DNA of 64,000 nucleotides from Ischnura elegans. Taxonomy: Eukaryota; Arthropoda; Insecta; Odonata; Coenagrionidae. Positions 46,473 to 57,934 of the stretch are shown here, one piece after another. The stretch lies in the NCBI RefSeq assembly GCF_921293095.1, contig NC_060248.1, positions 12,728,744-12,792,743 of the forward strand, written 5' to 3'. The notes under the pieces are model-generated. The model ran no database searches and was not told the origin of the DNA. It saw nothing but the letters and a program-made list of their open reading frames with translations. Position numbers and translations under genes: made by a program. Position 1 is the first letter of the stretch. Each line of letters opens with the position of its first letter.

Positions 46473-48860
46473 TCACCACAGACTCACCAATTATTTTCAC
46501 CACAGACCATGACTCTCTCGAGTGCTCCTTGGCCCTTCCACTATCCCCCAGCCGTCGAGATTCCTCGGCCTCAACGCCTGCCAGGGTTTTCCGGTGCTGG
46601 AACAAAGCGGACTGGCCAGCCATTAACCGCGTACTCTCTCTTCTTCCTTGGGACCTCCTGGAGTGCGGGTCCCCTGACGAGGCCCTTCAACTATTTTATG
46701 ACCTTCTTCATGCTGTTATCGCGGATTACGTCCCCTTGCGACGAGTGTCGAAGAAGCGGCCCATCTGGTTAACCCAAGAAACCTCTTTAGCGCTAAAAAA
46801 TAAACGTGCCGCTTGGAAACTATGTAAGCGTCACCCCAGTCCTCAGACCCGTGAGACCTTTGCAAACCTCCGTCGCCACACCCGCTTCCTTCTTCGCCGT
46901 GACTACGCTAACTACGTGAAAGGGATTTTGGACGATATTAATGTTAATTCTAAAAGGTTTTGGTCCCTCGTTAACGCGAAAAGAAGAACAGCTCGCATCC
47001 CTAGCACACTATCTGCTGGTGGTGTATCGTATACAGGGGACTCTAGGCCTTCAGCATTCAACAATTACTTTCATTCCAACTTCGCCCATTCTCTTCCGAA
47101 CACCTATCTCCCTCCTGTCCAGCCTATTTCCACTCATTCCCTCGGATCTGTCTCCACCACTCCTCCAGAAGTGTTATCTTATTTGTCCTCGTTGCCCACG
47201 GCGAAATCAACGGGTTCCGATGACATTAGTTCATTATTTCTCAATCGTACATCTACCAGTCTTTGCATTCCAATCTCAAAAATCTTCAACAGGTTCTTTT
47301 CATCTGGAATTTTTCCTTCTCAATGGAAAAAATCAAATGTAACCCCCATTTTGAAATCTGGCCCTAGGGACATAGTTGAGAACTATCGACCCATTTCAAT
47401 ATTACCAATTTTATCTATTATCTTTGAACGCATTATCCATAACCGCATACTTCATTTCACTCTCCCTTACATATCGCCTTCGCAGCATGGCTTTCTTCCT
47501 GGGGGGTCCTGCCTGACCAATCTCTCTATACTGCACCATCATATAATTTCTGCTTTCGAAAACAGGTCCCAGCTGGATGTCTGTTACATTGACTTTTCTA
47601 AAGCTTTTGATTCTGTTAATCATACCCTCCTCATCCACAAACTCCAGTCGCGTTTTAATATCCATGGCACTCTCTTATGTTTAATCTCTAATTTCCTGAG
47701 TTCCCGCAGCCAAAGAGTTCTAATAGAAGGTTTTTCGTCGAATTACTTACCCGTTTCTTCTGGCGTGCCTCAAGGCAGTGTATTAGGCCCACTTCTGTTT
47801 GCTCTTTACGTTGACGACATTGTTGATGACATTCTTCCCTCTAGTTGTGGTGTTCTCCTCTATGCCGACGATTGTAAAATATTTAAAAGGGTTAACACCG
47901 CGGCTGATTCCCTGGTTTTACAAACTGCTCTTCAATCGCTAGAGAATTGGTGCAATAAATGGCAGTTGCGTGTGAATCCTGGAAAATCTACTGCGATGTC
48001 TTTCTCGCTGAAGAAGAGCACTATCACCTCCACTTATACACTAAATAATCAACCCATTCCCTCTGTCTTATCCCACTCCGATTTAGGCGTCACTTTTGAC
48101 CAAAAGTTAACCTTTTACGAACATATAAAAACCGTTGTTAACAAGGCTATGGCAGTGGTTGGGACCCTATATCGCATGAGCGAGATATCCGAACCGAGTG
48201 CATTAAAATCAGTATTCATTGGATGTGTGCAACCCATCCTCGAATATTGCTCCCCCATTTGGTCAACTGCTTCTCCCACCACACTAAAATTAATCAACCG
48301 TCCACTCAATTTCTTCTTAGCAATAGTTCGACACCGCATACCTCACCTCAGATTCTCTTCACGTGCCGAAATACTTCTTTCACTTGGATTATTACACCCC
48401 AACCACCGCAGATTGACATTAGACATCACATTTCTTTACCGCATCTTAAATGGGTCCTTCAGATCCAGTGATCTCCTATCCTTCTTTTCACTACGCATTC
48501 CTGCTCGCAAAACCCGCAATACTGAACTTCTACACCAGCCCAACTTCCGTCTGGCAATATCTCAACGATCCCTCTTTTCCCGCCTACCTTCTATTTTCAA
48601 TTCAGTCTCCAATACTTCTTCCTCTCTTGACATCTTCGCCTCCCGCTCTAATTTTAATAACCAAGTGAAAAGTCTATCTTTCTGACCTTTGTATCTGTTG
48701 TATAAGCTGAAAATGATTGTTACTTATGATATTATTATTTTATTTTTTTTACATGTTCATTATTATATTTATATAATTTATTTTGTTTATAAGCCCAATG
48801 TAAAGGCCTTAGTGCTGTTTTTGGTGTGACATAAATAAATAAATAAATAAATAAAATCTT
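46467..48860 (+). mobile_element. LINE family E, 5'-truncated insertion with 6-bp target duplication
   Basis: The insertion spans 46473-48854 and is flanked by AATCTT at 46467-46472 and 48855-48860. It begins at the last endonuclease motif (TDHDSLECSL) and ends in a tail of seven or so AAAT units (48833-48854), the tail type left by target-primed reverse transcription. Its site lies within an RTE-like copy whose unbroken sequence survives at 10.13 kb, which confirms the junctions. Confidence 0.85.
46473..48685 (+). CDS. LINE family E ORF2 remainder: linker and complete reverse transcriptase, uninterrupted
   Basis: About 737 codons without stop or frameshift. Order: endonuclease end (TDHDSLECSLAL), linker with KKRPIWLTQETSLALKNKRA and the ANYVKGILDD region, RT fingers (TGSDDISSLFLN, FPSQWKKSNVTPILKSG, NYRPISILPILSIIFERI), QHGFLPGGSC, the palm with catalytic YIDFSKAFDSVNH, SSGVPQGSVLGPLLFALYVD and LLYADDCKIF (the YADD pair), then RVNPGKST and HSDLGVTFD of the thumb, and a long C-terminal region with YCSPIWS and RR-rich blocks. 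The family (Jockey/CR1-like) makes its DNA copy at a nick. An open frame of this length in an otherwise decayed window means a recent insertion. It reads in frame with the preceding RTE remnant, so an ATG at 46457 appears to start it; that ATG belongs to the older element. Lacking ORF1 and most of the endonuclease it cannot move itself. Confidence 0.92.
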
Positions 48861-48889
48861 AGGATTGTTGACTCATGATGATTAGCACT

Positions 48890-50700
48890 GTTTGTGCTGC
48901 ATATGAAGCGACACATCACAACACAAGCTAGGAAGTGATCACAAATACATTAGACTCCCTCATGGTTTGACTTCGCGAAAGATAGGCGGGTCAAGATTAC
49001 AAAAATAAAATCTTTGAGCAACTCACAAACTAGAGTCATCACGCTTGACGAGCAGAAGCCTAAGGGACAAGAATGTAATCAAAAACTAATATAAATTTTA
49101 CTTGTGAAAATTGGAAAAAAATTTATAGTAAATGAATAACAGTGAATTTCGGTATGCTGGTACAAATAAATATCGGTTAATTTACCATGTAAGCGGCTGC
49201 CCCAATCATCGAGGAATTTGTAAACTTGCAGGCATAAAAGATGAAATTTGAAATAGACAACCACATATTTGATAGTTAAAATGCGCTCCTGCTCTGTAAT
49301 ACATCTAATCAGGTAAATTAATTTTGAATGACTAATAAACATAAAAATCTATGTGAAATTCTGAGAGAAGATTTCAAAATTATATTTATTTATCAGAGAT
49401 CTATCCGTGGAAGCAACAAGAGAGATAATGAATGAGAATGCGCGCTCAGAATCAGTGAAATTGTTAATGAGAACGCATTATAATCGGGTTCCAATATTGA
49501 AACAGATCATATCTCCACACATGGAATGGGCAAACACTATCGATGTATTGCCCTCTTATATGACTTATTTCCAAATTGACCGAAGAAAACCCATGCATAT
49601 TAAGTATATAAGTTGGTTCTATTCTTACAAATCTGTCCATGTAAGAAACTGTCCATTCAATCCGGTGGCCCAATTAAATGAAATCCACTCCATTTGCGCA
49701 TATGTTTCTTTAAAAGCCATGCACCCATTTTTTTCGTGAGAGTTCAATTTCATGGAAATTAAATTTTAAATCGAAAACAAGTAATAAAAGGCTATAATCA
49801 GAATCAGCCAATAGAACACATCAGAGATCACTTAATATGGGATATGACGACGTAGTCTTTCTTATTGCGACGCAGCAGGCCGCAATATAGGTATCTACTC
49901 AAGATTTGTAAATACACGGGCATGCATATTTTTTTTAAATGCAGGTTAAAAAGAAAATTAAATTGCAACAATGCGCGACATTTTTCGAGGGATAATAATG
50001 TAGTTGATTTATCAATCGAAAACTTAAGAGTAAATGTAAATTTAAGTGAAAACTGCGTCTGCTTAGAAACCAAGGCGACAGCAATGAAATCCCTAACTTC
50101 AATATTAATATCAGAAATCGAGGAAGTTCATAAATGCAATACTTGTCAAGAAGATTTTATTATAATCCCAACATCCACTCCTATTCGTGAGCATCTAAAT
50201 TCATGGCATTAAATTTCCACACGAAATAAACACAAGTAGACAAACGACGTTGTTGTCAGCCAATCAGGCCCACCGGATCAATCACATGATTTTTGCTCTC
50301 ATCTCATCACTGATAATTCATCTTGTATATATTTACTCTGAGGTGTAGCTGAATGCAACGAACTTTATGCATTTCGTGTATTTTTTTAATGGTGGATGTG
50401 AACGCTGATAGAAATCTTCCATCGCCCGCAGCATTCCCTAGAATTAACCAAACAGTAGCTTCTTCGGCCAGCTGTATTATCGATGAAATGCGCGCAGTGC
50501 GTTGTCACATGAAAACAAATGCTAACGTGAGCAAATCAGGCCTTCGTATGATCTCGGATTTTGCTATTTCAATCCTGGTCGCATTTGCATAGGCCGATAA
50601 CCATCGCTCCAGTTCATATTTACTCCCCGATGGCGAAGCTCAGTTAACTCCGAGGGAGACCGCACCAAAGGCCTGTACAACATACCCGCACACTGTGTTA
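48890..50700. other. Unassigned DNA with two open frames
   Basis: Open frames at 49407-49739 and 49865-50212 (plus strand). The second ends CNTCQEDFIIIPTSTPIREH, then LNSWH, spaced like a C2H2 zinc finger (CxxC, then HxxxxH), a pattern common in DNA-binding and transposase-associated proteins. With no second finger or other domain this is only suggestive. Confidence 0.25.
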
Positions 50701-50978
50701 TAGTCAGTAAACATGCTGAAGGACGCCAATTTTCTGGAACAAATTAATTTCCCTGCGTCGCACAACCTCCACGCGTCAGCGCAAAATGAGGACATCAAGC
50801 AAAATATGATGCGATTTCATCCAAAACGGGTGAGTTTGTGTTATCTTTGCGTGTGGTCTTTTCAGAATTTGCACCGTTTAATTCTTTGCATATCATCAAC
50901 GTCTTCAACGGACGAATATTCTGTTGTTATCAGGGTGAGTGAATAATTATAAGGTTCCCGGCACACACACCGAATTTG

Positions 50979-51196
50979 TTAGGCCGGTTTGCACATAAGC
51001 CGGATTTTAACCGGTCAAAAGATCACATGCTTCGTTGTCGTGATCGACTGTCTTTTTATCGGTACCGGCGCGGGGTCGGTCAGTGTGCAAGCTCTCATGC
51101 CTTCTAATAATTCACTATGTATTGTAATGTGGAGGGCCGGTTTTTTACCGACTGTCCAAAATCATTGTGTGTATGCAAGTAGAATGTCCGGCCTTA
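50979..51196. mobile_element. Candidate PIF-type MITE
   Basis: GGCCGG ends at 50982 and (inverted) at 51188-51193 are each bordered by TTA, a PIF/Harbinger target. The inside has several ACCGGT/GCCGG boxes. The terminal match is only six to seven bases, so chance cannot be excluded. Confidence 0.3.
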
Positions 51197-51533
51197 GTTT
51201 AGCTGGGCTAAAAACGTTGAAATATAACTATAAACAGTGAAAACAATCAGTTTACCTACTCCTTATCACAAAGATCTAGGTATTTCGGTTTAGATGGAGG
51301 AGCTAAAAAAAATTTTATTCCGTTTAAACTTTGATTCTACGCATTGCCAAATAGAAAAAAAATATTGAATGATGTAACTGTTTATCCATCCAATTGCCTT
51401 GATCTTTCAGGCCGATTAGAAGTGACCTGATTGTTGTAACTGTTTATAGTTACATATCAACGCTTTCTGTTCAGTCAACCTTATTCATTCACCCTAATGA
51501 CAATGGACGGGTCTTCCATTGAGACGCTAGTGA

Positions 51534-51610
51534 TATACATCTACATCTAAAACTACATAATACCCAGAGTTCCACCTCCAGGGTGTTTGGCAGGGGGATC
51601 AACTACCGGC
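51534..51610 (-). mobile_element. 3' end fragment of LINE family C
   Basis: On the plus strand it reads CATCTACATCTA, CTACATAATACCC and GGGTGTTTGGCAGGGGG, the inverted family 3' tail seen at 62.07 kb. Only the last 75 bp or so are present. Confidence 0.45.
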
Positions 51611-52527
51611 AAGAGGATTCACACGTAGTTATAAAAATGCTACTCATACTAACATTTTATAATTCCACATCCATGCAAAGGCAAAACTTGCCAACTATTC
51701 TTGAAGGCAATCTGCCGATAAAGCCAGAACACACAAAACATGCTGTTAGAAACAATAAGAAAATTCATAAATATGCATTAGGAATACATAAGTTAGTAGC
51801 CTACACTACAATTCAACCAACCTATTAGTAACTTTCTAAAGCTCCGGGATTAGTCTCTTATTGAAAATTAAATGACGTCGTATTTCCTTCATCGTCACTT
51901 TAAAGTGTAGGGTGACCAAAAGTTATGCAATATATGTAGCTTGGGGTAGAATAAATAATCATAAACATTTATAAATTATTACTGGCACAATATTGTATCC
52001 GAATATATTACATTTTCAAAATCAGATCCCCTCTTTGACCCTCGTCAACATTTAGATAAATTTTTGTTAGCGCCTAATTGGTTTCAAGTGAATGCCAGAG
52101 CTGAATATTCAAGTGTGTACATAATTTTTAAATAAAATCGCCTCCTTTTTTATTTATTTTTTTTATAGAATAGACATTTGGATATTCATAAGTAATATTC
52201 TAAATAGCAGATCCAAAAAATTTCCAAGAACTTCACACAACCTTACAACGTAATTTCAGCGGCACACGACATATGAAAACATCGGATTGGAATATCTTCA
52301 TAATTTTTTCGGAAAAAAAATTGAAAATATCTAAGCAATCTACGCCGTACAAGGTAAAAACAAAACAAAAACGTAAAAACGTGCGAGCAAAGTGAAGGAA
52401 AGAATTGGACTATCGCAGAAAAAAATACGACAGCCGGGAGTGATTAGTAATTTGGAGACCGATAATAAGCAAAATATGGAAATTTCAGGAATCCGGAAAC
52501 GCAAAATGCTATTGCTCCCTCCCTAAC

Positions 52528-52910
52528 TCAATTTCGGCACTGTGCACGTCTGCGGTGAGCTCCGCAAGTAGAACGGAGGAAGGCATTGATAGAAGAACGT
52601 ATCTCGGGAGCAAACGCTTGCTGTGGCGATATAATCAAATCCACCGGCTTGTGCTTACAGCCGGGGCGTCGAGCGTACGAACTTTCTGTTGGCCTAACAG
52701 GGCTTGATTCCGTGTACAGATAAATATATATATAGATGTTCAAGGCATGGGTCACACAGGCCAACAATGGAATATAACCAAGCAACGCTCCCAAAATTAC
52801 AAATGCAAACATAATAATTTCGTTACGCAACAATGTCACACCAATTAAAAAAAAACTTTACTGTTTTTACAAGACTTTTGGAGATAACTTCTCTGACAAC
52901 TAACTGACAT
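52528..52910 (-). pseudogene. Unrecognised membrane-protein-like segment, copy a
   Basis: Minus-strand frames give VREVISKSLVKTVKFF, then (after a one-base shift) TLLRNEIIMFAFVILGALLG and an apolar stretch, and further on KHKPVDLIISPQQAFAPEIR. A second version lies 480 bp away (53010-53468). Similarity between the copies is clearer in protein than in DNA, which suggests a former coding region. At least one apolar segment is long enough to cross a membrane. I do not recognise the family. The frameshift indicates a pseudogene or a mis-joined exon. Confidence 0.3.
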
Positions 52911-53009
52911 TTTCCGAAGAAGGACGATAAATGTCTACTCTTTCACAAGTATGGCGGAGGAAGTCACTGATCACGTAGCACGCATCACGGGAGTAAACGC
53001 TGGCTGTGC

Positions 53010-53468
53010 CGTTACAATCATATCCATGTTCTCATGCTTATAACCGCGGGCGTAAATCATACGAACCAGTTGCTGACCCGGAAAGGATATTTTCAAGAAT
53101 ACATATAATAATAATAATTCGTCTTTATTGTGCGAGATTGTGGCCAGAGAGTCCGATCTTCCGTTTACCTCTCGTCATACATCGAATATTTAAAGAAGAA
53201 TACATTGTCAAGTAACTCTTTGAAATTAAATTCAGTCAAATTATAAAAATTGAGGCATATCAGTACGCTTTAAAAATAAAAAATGCAAAGCTAACAAAGA
53301 TACGTTCACCACGTGTAAAAATAATCCCAAAACTAGAAATGGAAGCTTTATAATTTCGTGATGTGGCAGTGTCATACCAATAACAAAATTCATTGTTTTT
53401 ACTAGACTGTTGGAAATAACTTCTCTAAAAACTACGTTATCTTTTCTCCTGATGAGGGTGATTGTCAC
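53010..53468 (-). pseudogene. Unrecognised membrane-protein-like segment, copy b
   Basis: The minus-strand frame reads FREVISNSLVKTMNFVIGMT, LPHHEIIKLPFLVLGLFLHV and an apolar run, and, after stops, KHENMDMIVTAQPAFTPVMR. These line up in order with copy a at 52.5-52.9 kb. Ordered protein-level similarity in two adjacent blocks points to tandem duplication of a minus-strand exon or gene. No function can be given. Confidence 0.3.
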
Positions 53469-53539
53469 CCGCTCTTCCGGGTTTTTGGGTGATGCATTTA
53501 TTGGTTAATGTAAAAATAAATATCTGACAATTTTAAGAT

Positions 53540-53795
53540 AGGATAAAGGATGAGATTGGAGGCCCCTGAGATGATGGCGTGAAGGAGAAAAGAGAAGTAG
53601 AAGTGGTCAGGGAGGAGAAGAATCAACGAAGTACTGGAATTGGTGGGTGTGGAGAAGAAATTTCTAGATTAGATACGGAGGGGAGAGAAGGAATTGGATG
53701 GAAGGAGTACTTAGCGGAGAGGGGATGTTGAAAACATTGCTATTGAGAAGAATGTTGGGTTAAGGAAGGAAAAGATTATGTATTCATCTAGATCT
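53540..53795 (+). mobile_element. RTE-like LINE fragment (family A)
   Basis: Frames give RRRINEVLELVGVEKKFLD, NWMEGVLSGEGMLKTLLL and RRMLG, matching the 42.8 and 63.8 kb copies. Stops break it. It is immediately followed by the inverted 3' end of LINE family C. Confidence 0.55.
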
Positions 53796-53796
53796 A

Positions 53797-54870
53797 TACA
53801 CTCTCAAGCAAACCGCCTAAAAAGCGTGTGACAGGGAGTTTAAGAACACCAGAAGTTAAAATATAAAAATGAATACTTCAAAAAAATTATGACTAGTATT
53901 TATTTAAGTCCTGAATGGTTCGGGGAAAAACAAGTCTCCATACCTATCTGTTAGGCAAAATATGCCTCTTAATTTATAGCTACTGTCTGTTCCGAAAATA
54001 TAGTGTGGCTCTAATATTATGTTCCCTGTGTCGCTCTTAAGGCCGTATCACACTAGCGACTGCGACCGCCGCTGCGACCGCGATTTCGGCTGCGGCTGCG
54101 ATTGCACCCCATAACACATTGCGGCCGACGCCACGATCGCGCATGTTCACGTATGGACGATTCTGCTTGTGGCTTGTTTGTTTACGAAAGCCCAGAGAAT
54201 AGATAGAGAGCAGCAATTGTTGAAAATGTTCCTAAAATATGTTAAAACGAACTTCATTTTCATTCACCTGTGTACTCGGGTGCAATATCCAATATACTGG
54301 GCTTCCATCTTCACTTTAAAAATCCGAAATTATCTCAGCGTTATCTTATAACCTTCTTGAACTTCCCTCGCTACGGTAACCAAAACAAACAAACACGTCT
54401 GCCGCAAGCGCGCGAGATTGAAATGGAGCTCTCTGATTGGCTGCGACTACGACTGCGACTCAGAAGAATAGCCGGTCGGCTATTCTTCTGAGTCGCAGTC
54501 GCAGCGTCGACTGCCTCGCTCTGATTGGTCGACGGGCCAGTCGCAGCCGCAGTCGCGGTCGCAGCGGCGGTCGCAGTCGCTAGTGTGATACGGCCTTTAA
54601 AGATATCCATTCTCAATTGTTCAAGCAATCTAAGCCTAGCGCGCAGCCTCCGAGTCTCCAACGGCTCCCAGCCTAATTCGCTCAACATCTGGGTAACGCT
54701 GTCTGTACGCCCGTGGGTGAATAGAATGAAATGGGTTGGCCTTTATTGTGAATGGAAGAGAAAATTGCATGAAGGGAGGGAAGACAGGGCTGGGAAATTC
54801 GCAAAATGCAACCGTCATGAAACTTCAATAAATTGATAAACTCCTCATAAATTTCGCTCTCCCGGCCTTT
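53797..54870 (-). pseudogene. LINE family C 3' region, split by a MITE
   Basis: Two parts, 53797-54039 and 54597-54870, join when the MITE at 54040-54596 is removed. On the minus strand the upper part encodes MLSELGWEPLETRRLRARLR LLEQLRMDIFK, the conserved tail after the RT domain of many arthropod LINEs, and the lower part continues NIILEPHYIF and RGIFCLTDRYGDLFFPEPFR to the 3' untranslated end GTGTCACACGCTTTTTAGGC. The uninterrupted homologous sequence at 57.84 kb confirms the join. Stops and indels show it is dead. Confidence 0.65.
54037..54599. mobile_element. 557-bp PIF/Harbinger-type MITE with internal hairpin
   Basis: The element spans 54040-54596 with terminal repeats of about 47 bp (AGGCCGTATCACACTAGCGA at each end), flanked by TTA at 54037-54039 and 54597-54599. 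The TTA target and AGGCC start fit PIF/Harbinger. Its interior is rich in CTGCGAC-type repeats and includes a perfect hairpin with 23-bp arms and a 4-nt loop (54451-54473 and 54478-54500). There is no transposase. The copy of LINE family C at 57.84 kb gives the empty site. Confidence 0.85.
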
Positions 54871-54879
54871 TTTAATGCT

Positions 54880-56490
54880 TTTGTAGGTCATTGTTTAAAT
54901 ATCGTTCATTCACTATGGTTGGAAAAGTCATACACACACACATAATGTTGAGCAAAAACCATGCACTATTCTTTCCTTAAGTAGTCATGTAAAAAGTCAT
55001 TTAGTCATTAAAAAATGTAATTACGTCGAAAATGACATGTTCGTGTGACGGAACAACGATCGGTTCATAGTCTATATTATCATAGAGAGGTCTTTTTTTT
55101 GTAATTTCGTATATGCTTCGTTAATACTGCACCTACACTGATAATTATCAGTGCAGTTCAAAAAACCGGTTGCATCTGTAACTTAAACGAAGAAACGTGA
55201 CATAAGCAAGCAAAAACATGAAAAATAAAATCTAAGAAGCATGAGACAATAAAATTTGTTCCTACTGGTACGAAACTCCCTTGCCTGTATTGTATTCATG
55301 TGTTTTATATATAACCCAACTGTTTCCTTAGCATACTTATTCCTTGATAGCGAGAAAGGGCGAATTTTTGCATGGGTTACCTCGTATATACTTATTTTAT
55401 TACGGGCGTTTTACCATTGCTTAATTAAATAAGGATATCACGTGTTTCCATAAAATACTGCCTAATACGGTTTCGCATCACACACCCGCGAAACCACTGT
55501 CCTTTTAACGGGATGAAGATACCAAGACGGATTACCAAGATGATTACATGTTAATCGATCAAAACTGATAAAGACGTTGAAGCATAGATAACACATGCTG
55601 AGCTCTCGTAGCTAAAATTCAATCTGAACGTAACAGAATGGGTCCCAATTGTTTCCGCGCCGTTGCGTCAACAGCATAAATTAGTGCAACGTGACCTTCT
55701 CGGTGAATATTAAAATACTTAATTGCTTAATTTGGACAGATTTGATTGAATATATTCCCCTGGGGGCATTTTAGCTCCTCAAATAGTCAATCTTGAGCGC
55801 TGCTTTTACCATCGCATGATAGACACTAAAGGGTCGTCTCACAATTTAAAAACGATGGACTCAGCATCAAAGATAATTTTCGAACTCCCCCGAGCAAATT
55901 CACAGAAAGTACACCCAGCTAGTTTCAGTGGATAGATGCGCCCGCCGCGCCAATACATCGCCAGGAGGAGCAAATAATTCAACTGCATACGTCCGTCAAA
56001 TCCAGAGAAACTTCAACGAGATTGGTCACACATACACACTCTTCCTCCACGTACATGATTCGTTCTAGTAATATGTTAGTGAGAGCATATGGAGTCAAAC
56101 GTCAACTGTTTATAAGCTGCTTACAGCAAAGTGGACGTTTGGGGAACGCTGCGAGCCCTAATGCATCTAATTCGTATGCTCTTAGTGTCCGTTATTATTT
56201 AAGTTCAACATTATAATGAAGGTTCAGGACATGATAGACGATTTAGTAACAAATAGATCGGATCAAGTGAATTATCCAACGCCTTAATACTCTAAAGTAC
56301 AATTCCCACTCCAAATTCCTAATGATGAACATTATCAAATCAAATCACTTAAAAGAAGGTACTTCAAAACTATTCAATATTCGACGCAGTAAATTCGATG
56401 AGCGATCATTTATAATAAAGTATTGATGATTTAGTCCATCATTAATTTCCGATACAGATACAGATTGTTGCTGGATAAGTAGTCAAATCG
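54880..56490. other. Unassigned AT-rich DNA
   Basis: No gene, SINE head or element end recognised. Confidence 0.4.
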
Positions 56491-56499
56491 AAACAATCA

Positions 56500-57100
56500 C
56501 CCATCAGACCCAATTTTGAACACTGCTCGATTTTTTTGGTTCGTGTTTGAAGAAATTAAATAAAAAATGGCGAAACCGTTGCTCCAAAAGAGAATTGAAA
56601 TAAAAGGGAGCGATAGATTGCAAGAACGTCAATTTAGGGTTGAATAAACACACAGATGTCGTGTTGCAAGTTTTCCATCTCCACAAAGTTTGAGGAACGC
56701 ATCCAATTTCAGTCAAAATATTTTAATTCGACATTTTCCGTGAAAGCACAAACTACCGATCGCGGATCCAGTTTCCTCGCCAACTAACAAGTGCTTTCAA
56801 CTCACAGGTTATTTTTGATAGTTTTCCTTAACAATTATATCTTGCTCAGCTCAAAGTTCGTCTTACTGGATCAGATAAAGTATCTCATAATGCCGAACGG
56901 CCGCGAAAAGGTGAAATAGGTGGAGAAGAATAAGTTTCACGGGAAAGAGATGAATACTTTGAGCACGAGTTATTACCTGAAATAGAGGATTCTCCAATTG
57001 AGCACTAAAATTGATGTCACCCACCGCGCAAATGAATGGGTTCATAAAAGTCACCGCTAACGACGCACTCAAAGGGGGAATAAGAAATGATACACAAAAG
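56500..57100 (-). pseudogene. Diverged duplicated segment, copy 1
   Basis: Ordered blocks here match 59980-60490 in the same orientation: CTCCAC...GCATCCAATTTCAG against CTCCAC...GCGTCCAACTTCAG, ACAAGTGCTTTCAACTCA against GAAGTACTTCCAACTCA, and GTTTTCCTTAACAAT against GTTTTCCTTGTCAAT. In minus-strand translation both give a GNWIRDR or GNWVGERP block followed downstream by a WRWK block. Stops occur in both. I infer a decayed minus-strand coding family, unrecognised; an old noncoding repeat is the alternative. Confidence 0.3.
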
Positions 57101-57689
57101 GAGGTCGTTTACGCTTCCTTGTGGCACACCTGATGTCATTTTGACTGCGTCAGAACTAATTACATCAAGAACTACTTTTTGCTTATGACTGTTGGCCCAT
57201 ACTTCCGTTCGAGGTGGTATATTCCTAACTTTTCAAAGCTTTCCTCGCGATAGTAAATTATTGACTGCAAACACTAAATAACTGAATCAGTCTGCACTAA
57301 TCGCCGCTCTGCGGACAATGTAGAAAATCGATTAAAAAGAGAGCTAAAAGGAAGCAAAAATCAAGCTACCATACGAAGGACTGGAACATCCGATTTGAAT
57401 TAGGATAGGTCGAAAAGCGTGAAAGCGTCGCACTCGATTCGCAGAAGGTGTCACTTATAACAAAAACATGATCGTGACCAGACGTACGTCTAGAAAAATC
57501 ACTATTTAGTCGAGCGGCAGAGTTGCTTTCACACTGTCGTGATATGTATTTCCTCAGGCATGATTGGTGGGATGGCAACTCTGGCTTCTCTTTTTTATAT
57601 TTACATACTTCCCTGCAATCCGAATCAATAGACTTGTGGAGCGGGGTGTTTTTAAACCAGCCGTTAACAAACAAATAGGAAATGCTCTA

Positions 57690-57930
57690 ACAAATTTCCG
57701 CCTTGCATTTTCTAAAGGCCTTTATTTTTCGGAGAAAAACTAATTTTCCCATACCTATCCGTTTGTAAAAAAATCCCTCCTAATTTATTGATTCTGTTGG
57801 ACCTGGAAATATAGTGGAATTATGCTCTCCGTGTCACTCTGAAAGTTATACATAATTAAATGCTCAAGCAATCTAAGCCGAACGTGCAACCTTCGAGTAT
57901 CCAATTTTTTCTACGACTTATAATAATAAA
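57690..57930 (-). mobile_element. 3' region fragment of LINE family C (empty-site reference)
   Basis: It carries AAAACTAATTTTCCCATACC, TGGACCTGGAAATATAGTG and, without interruption, CTCTGAAAGTTATACATAAT leading into TCAAGCAATCTAAGCC. The corresponding position at 54.04 kb holds the 557-bp MITE. Truncated at both ends. Confidence 0.6.
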
Positions 57931-57934
57931 ATGT

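Noticed and set aside
47411..47665. Minus-strand open frame within the LINE
   Set aside because: It is the antisense shadow of the reverse transcriptase frame.
54371..54688. 105-codon minus-strand protein with an Ala/Thr repeat region
   Set aside because: A chance fusion of the LINE family C tail with the repetitive interior of the MITE; not a gene.
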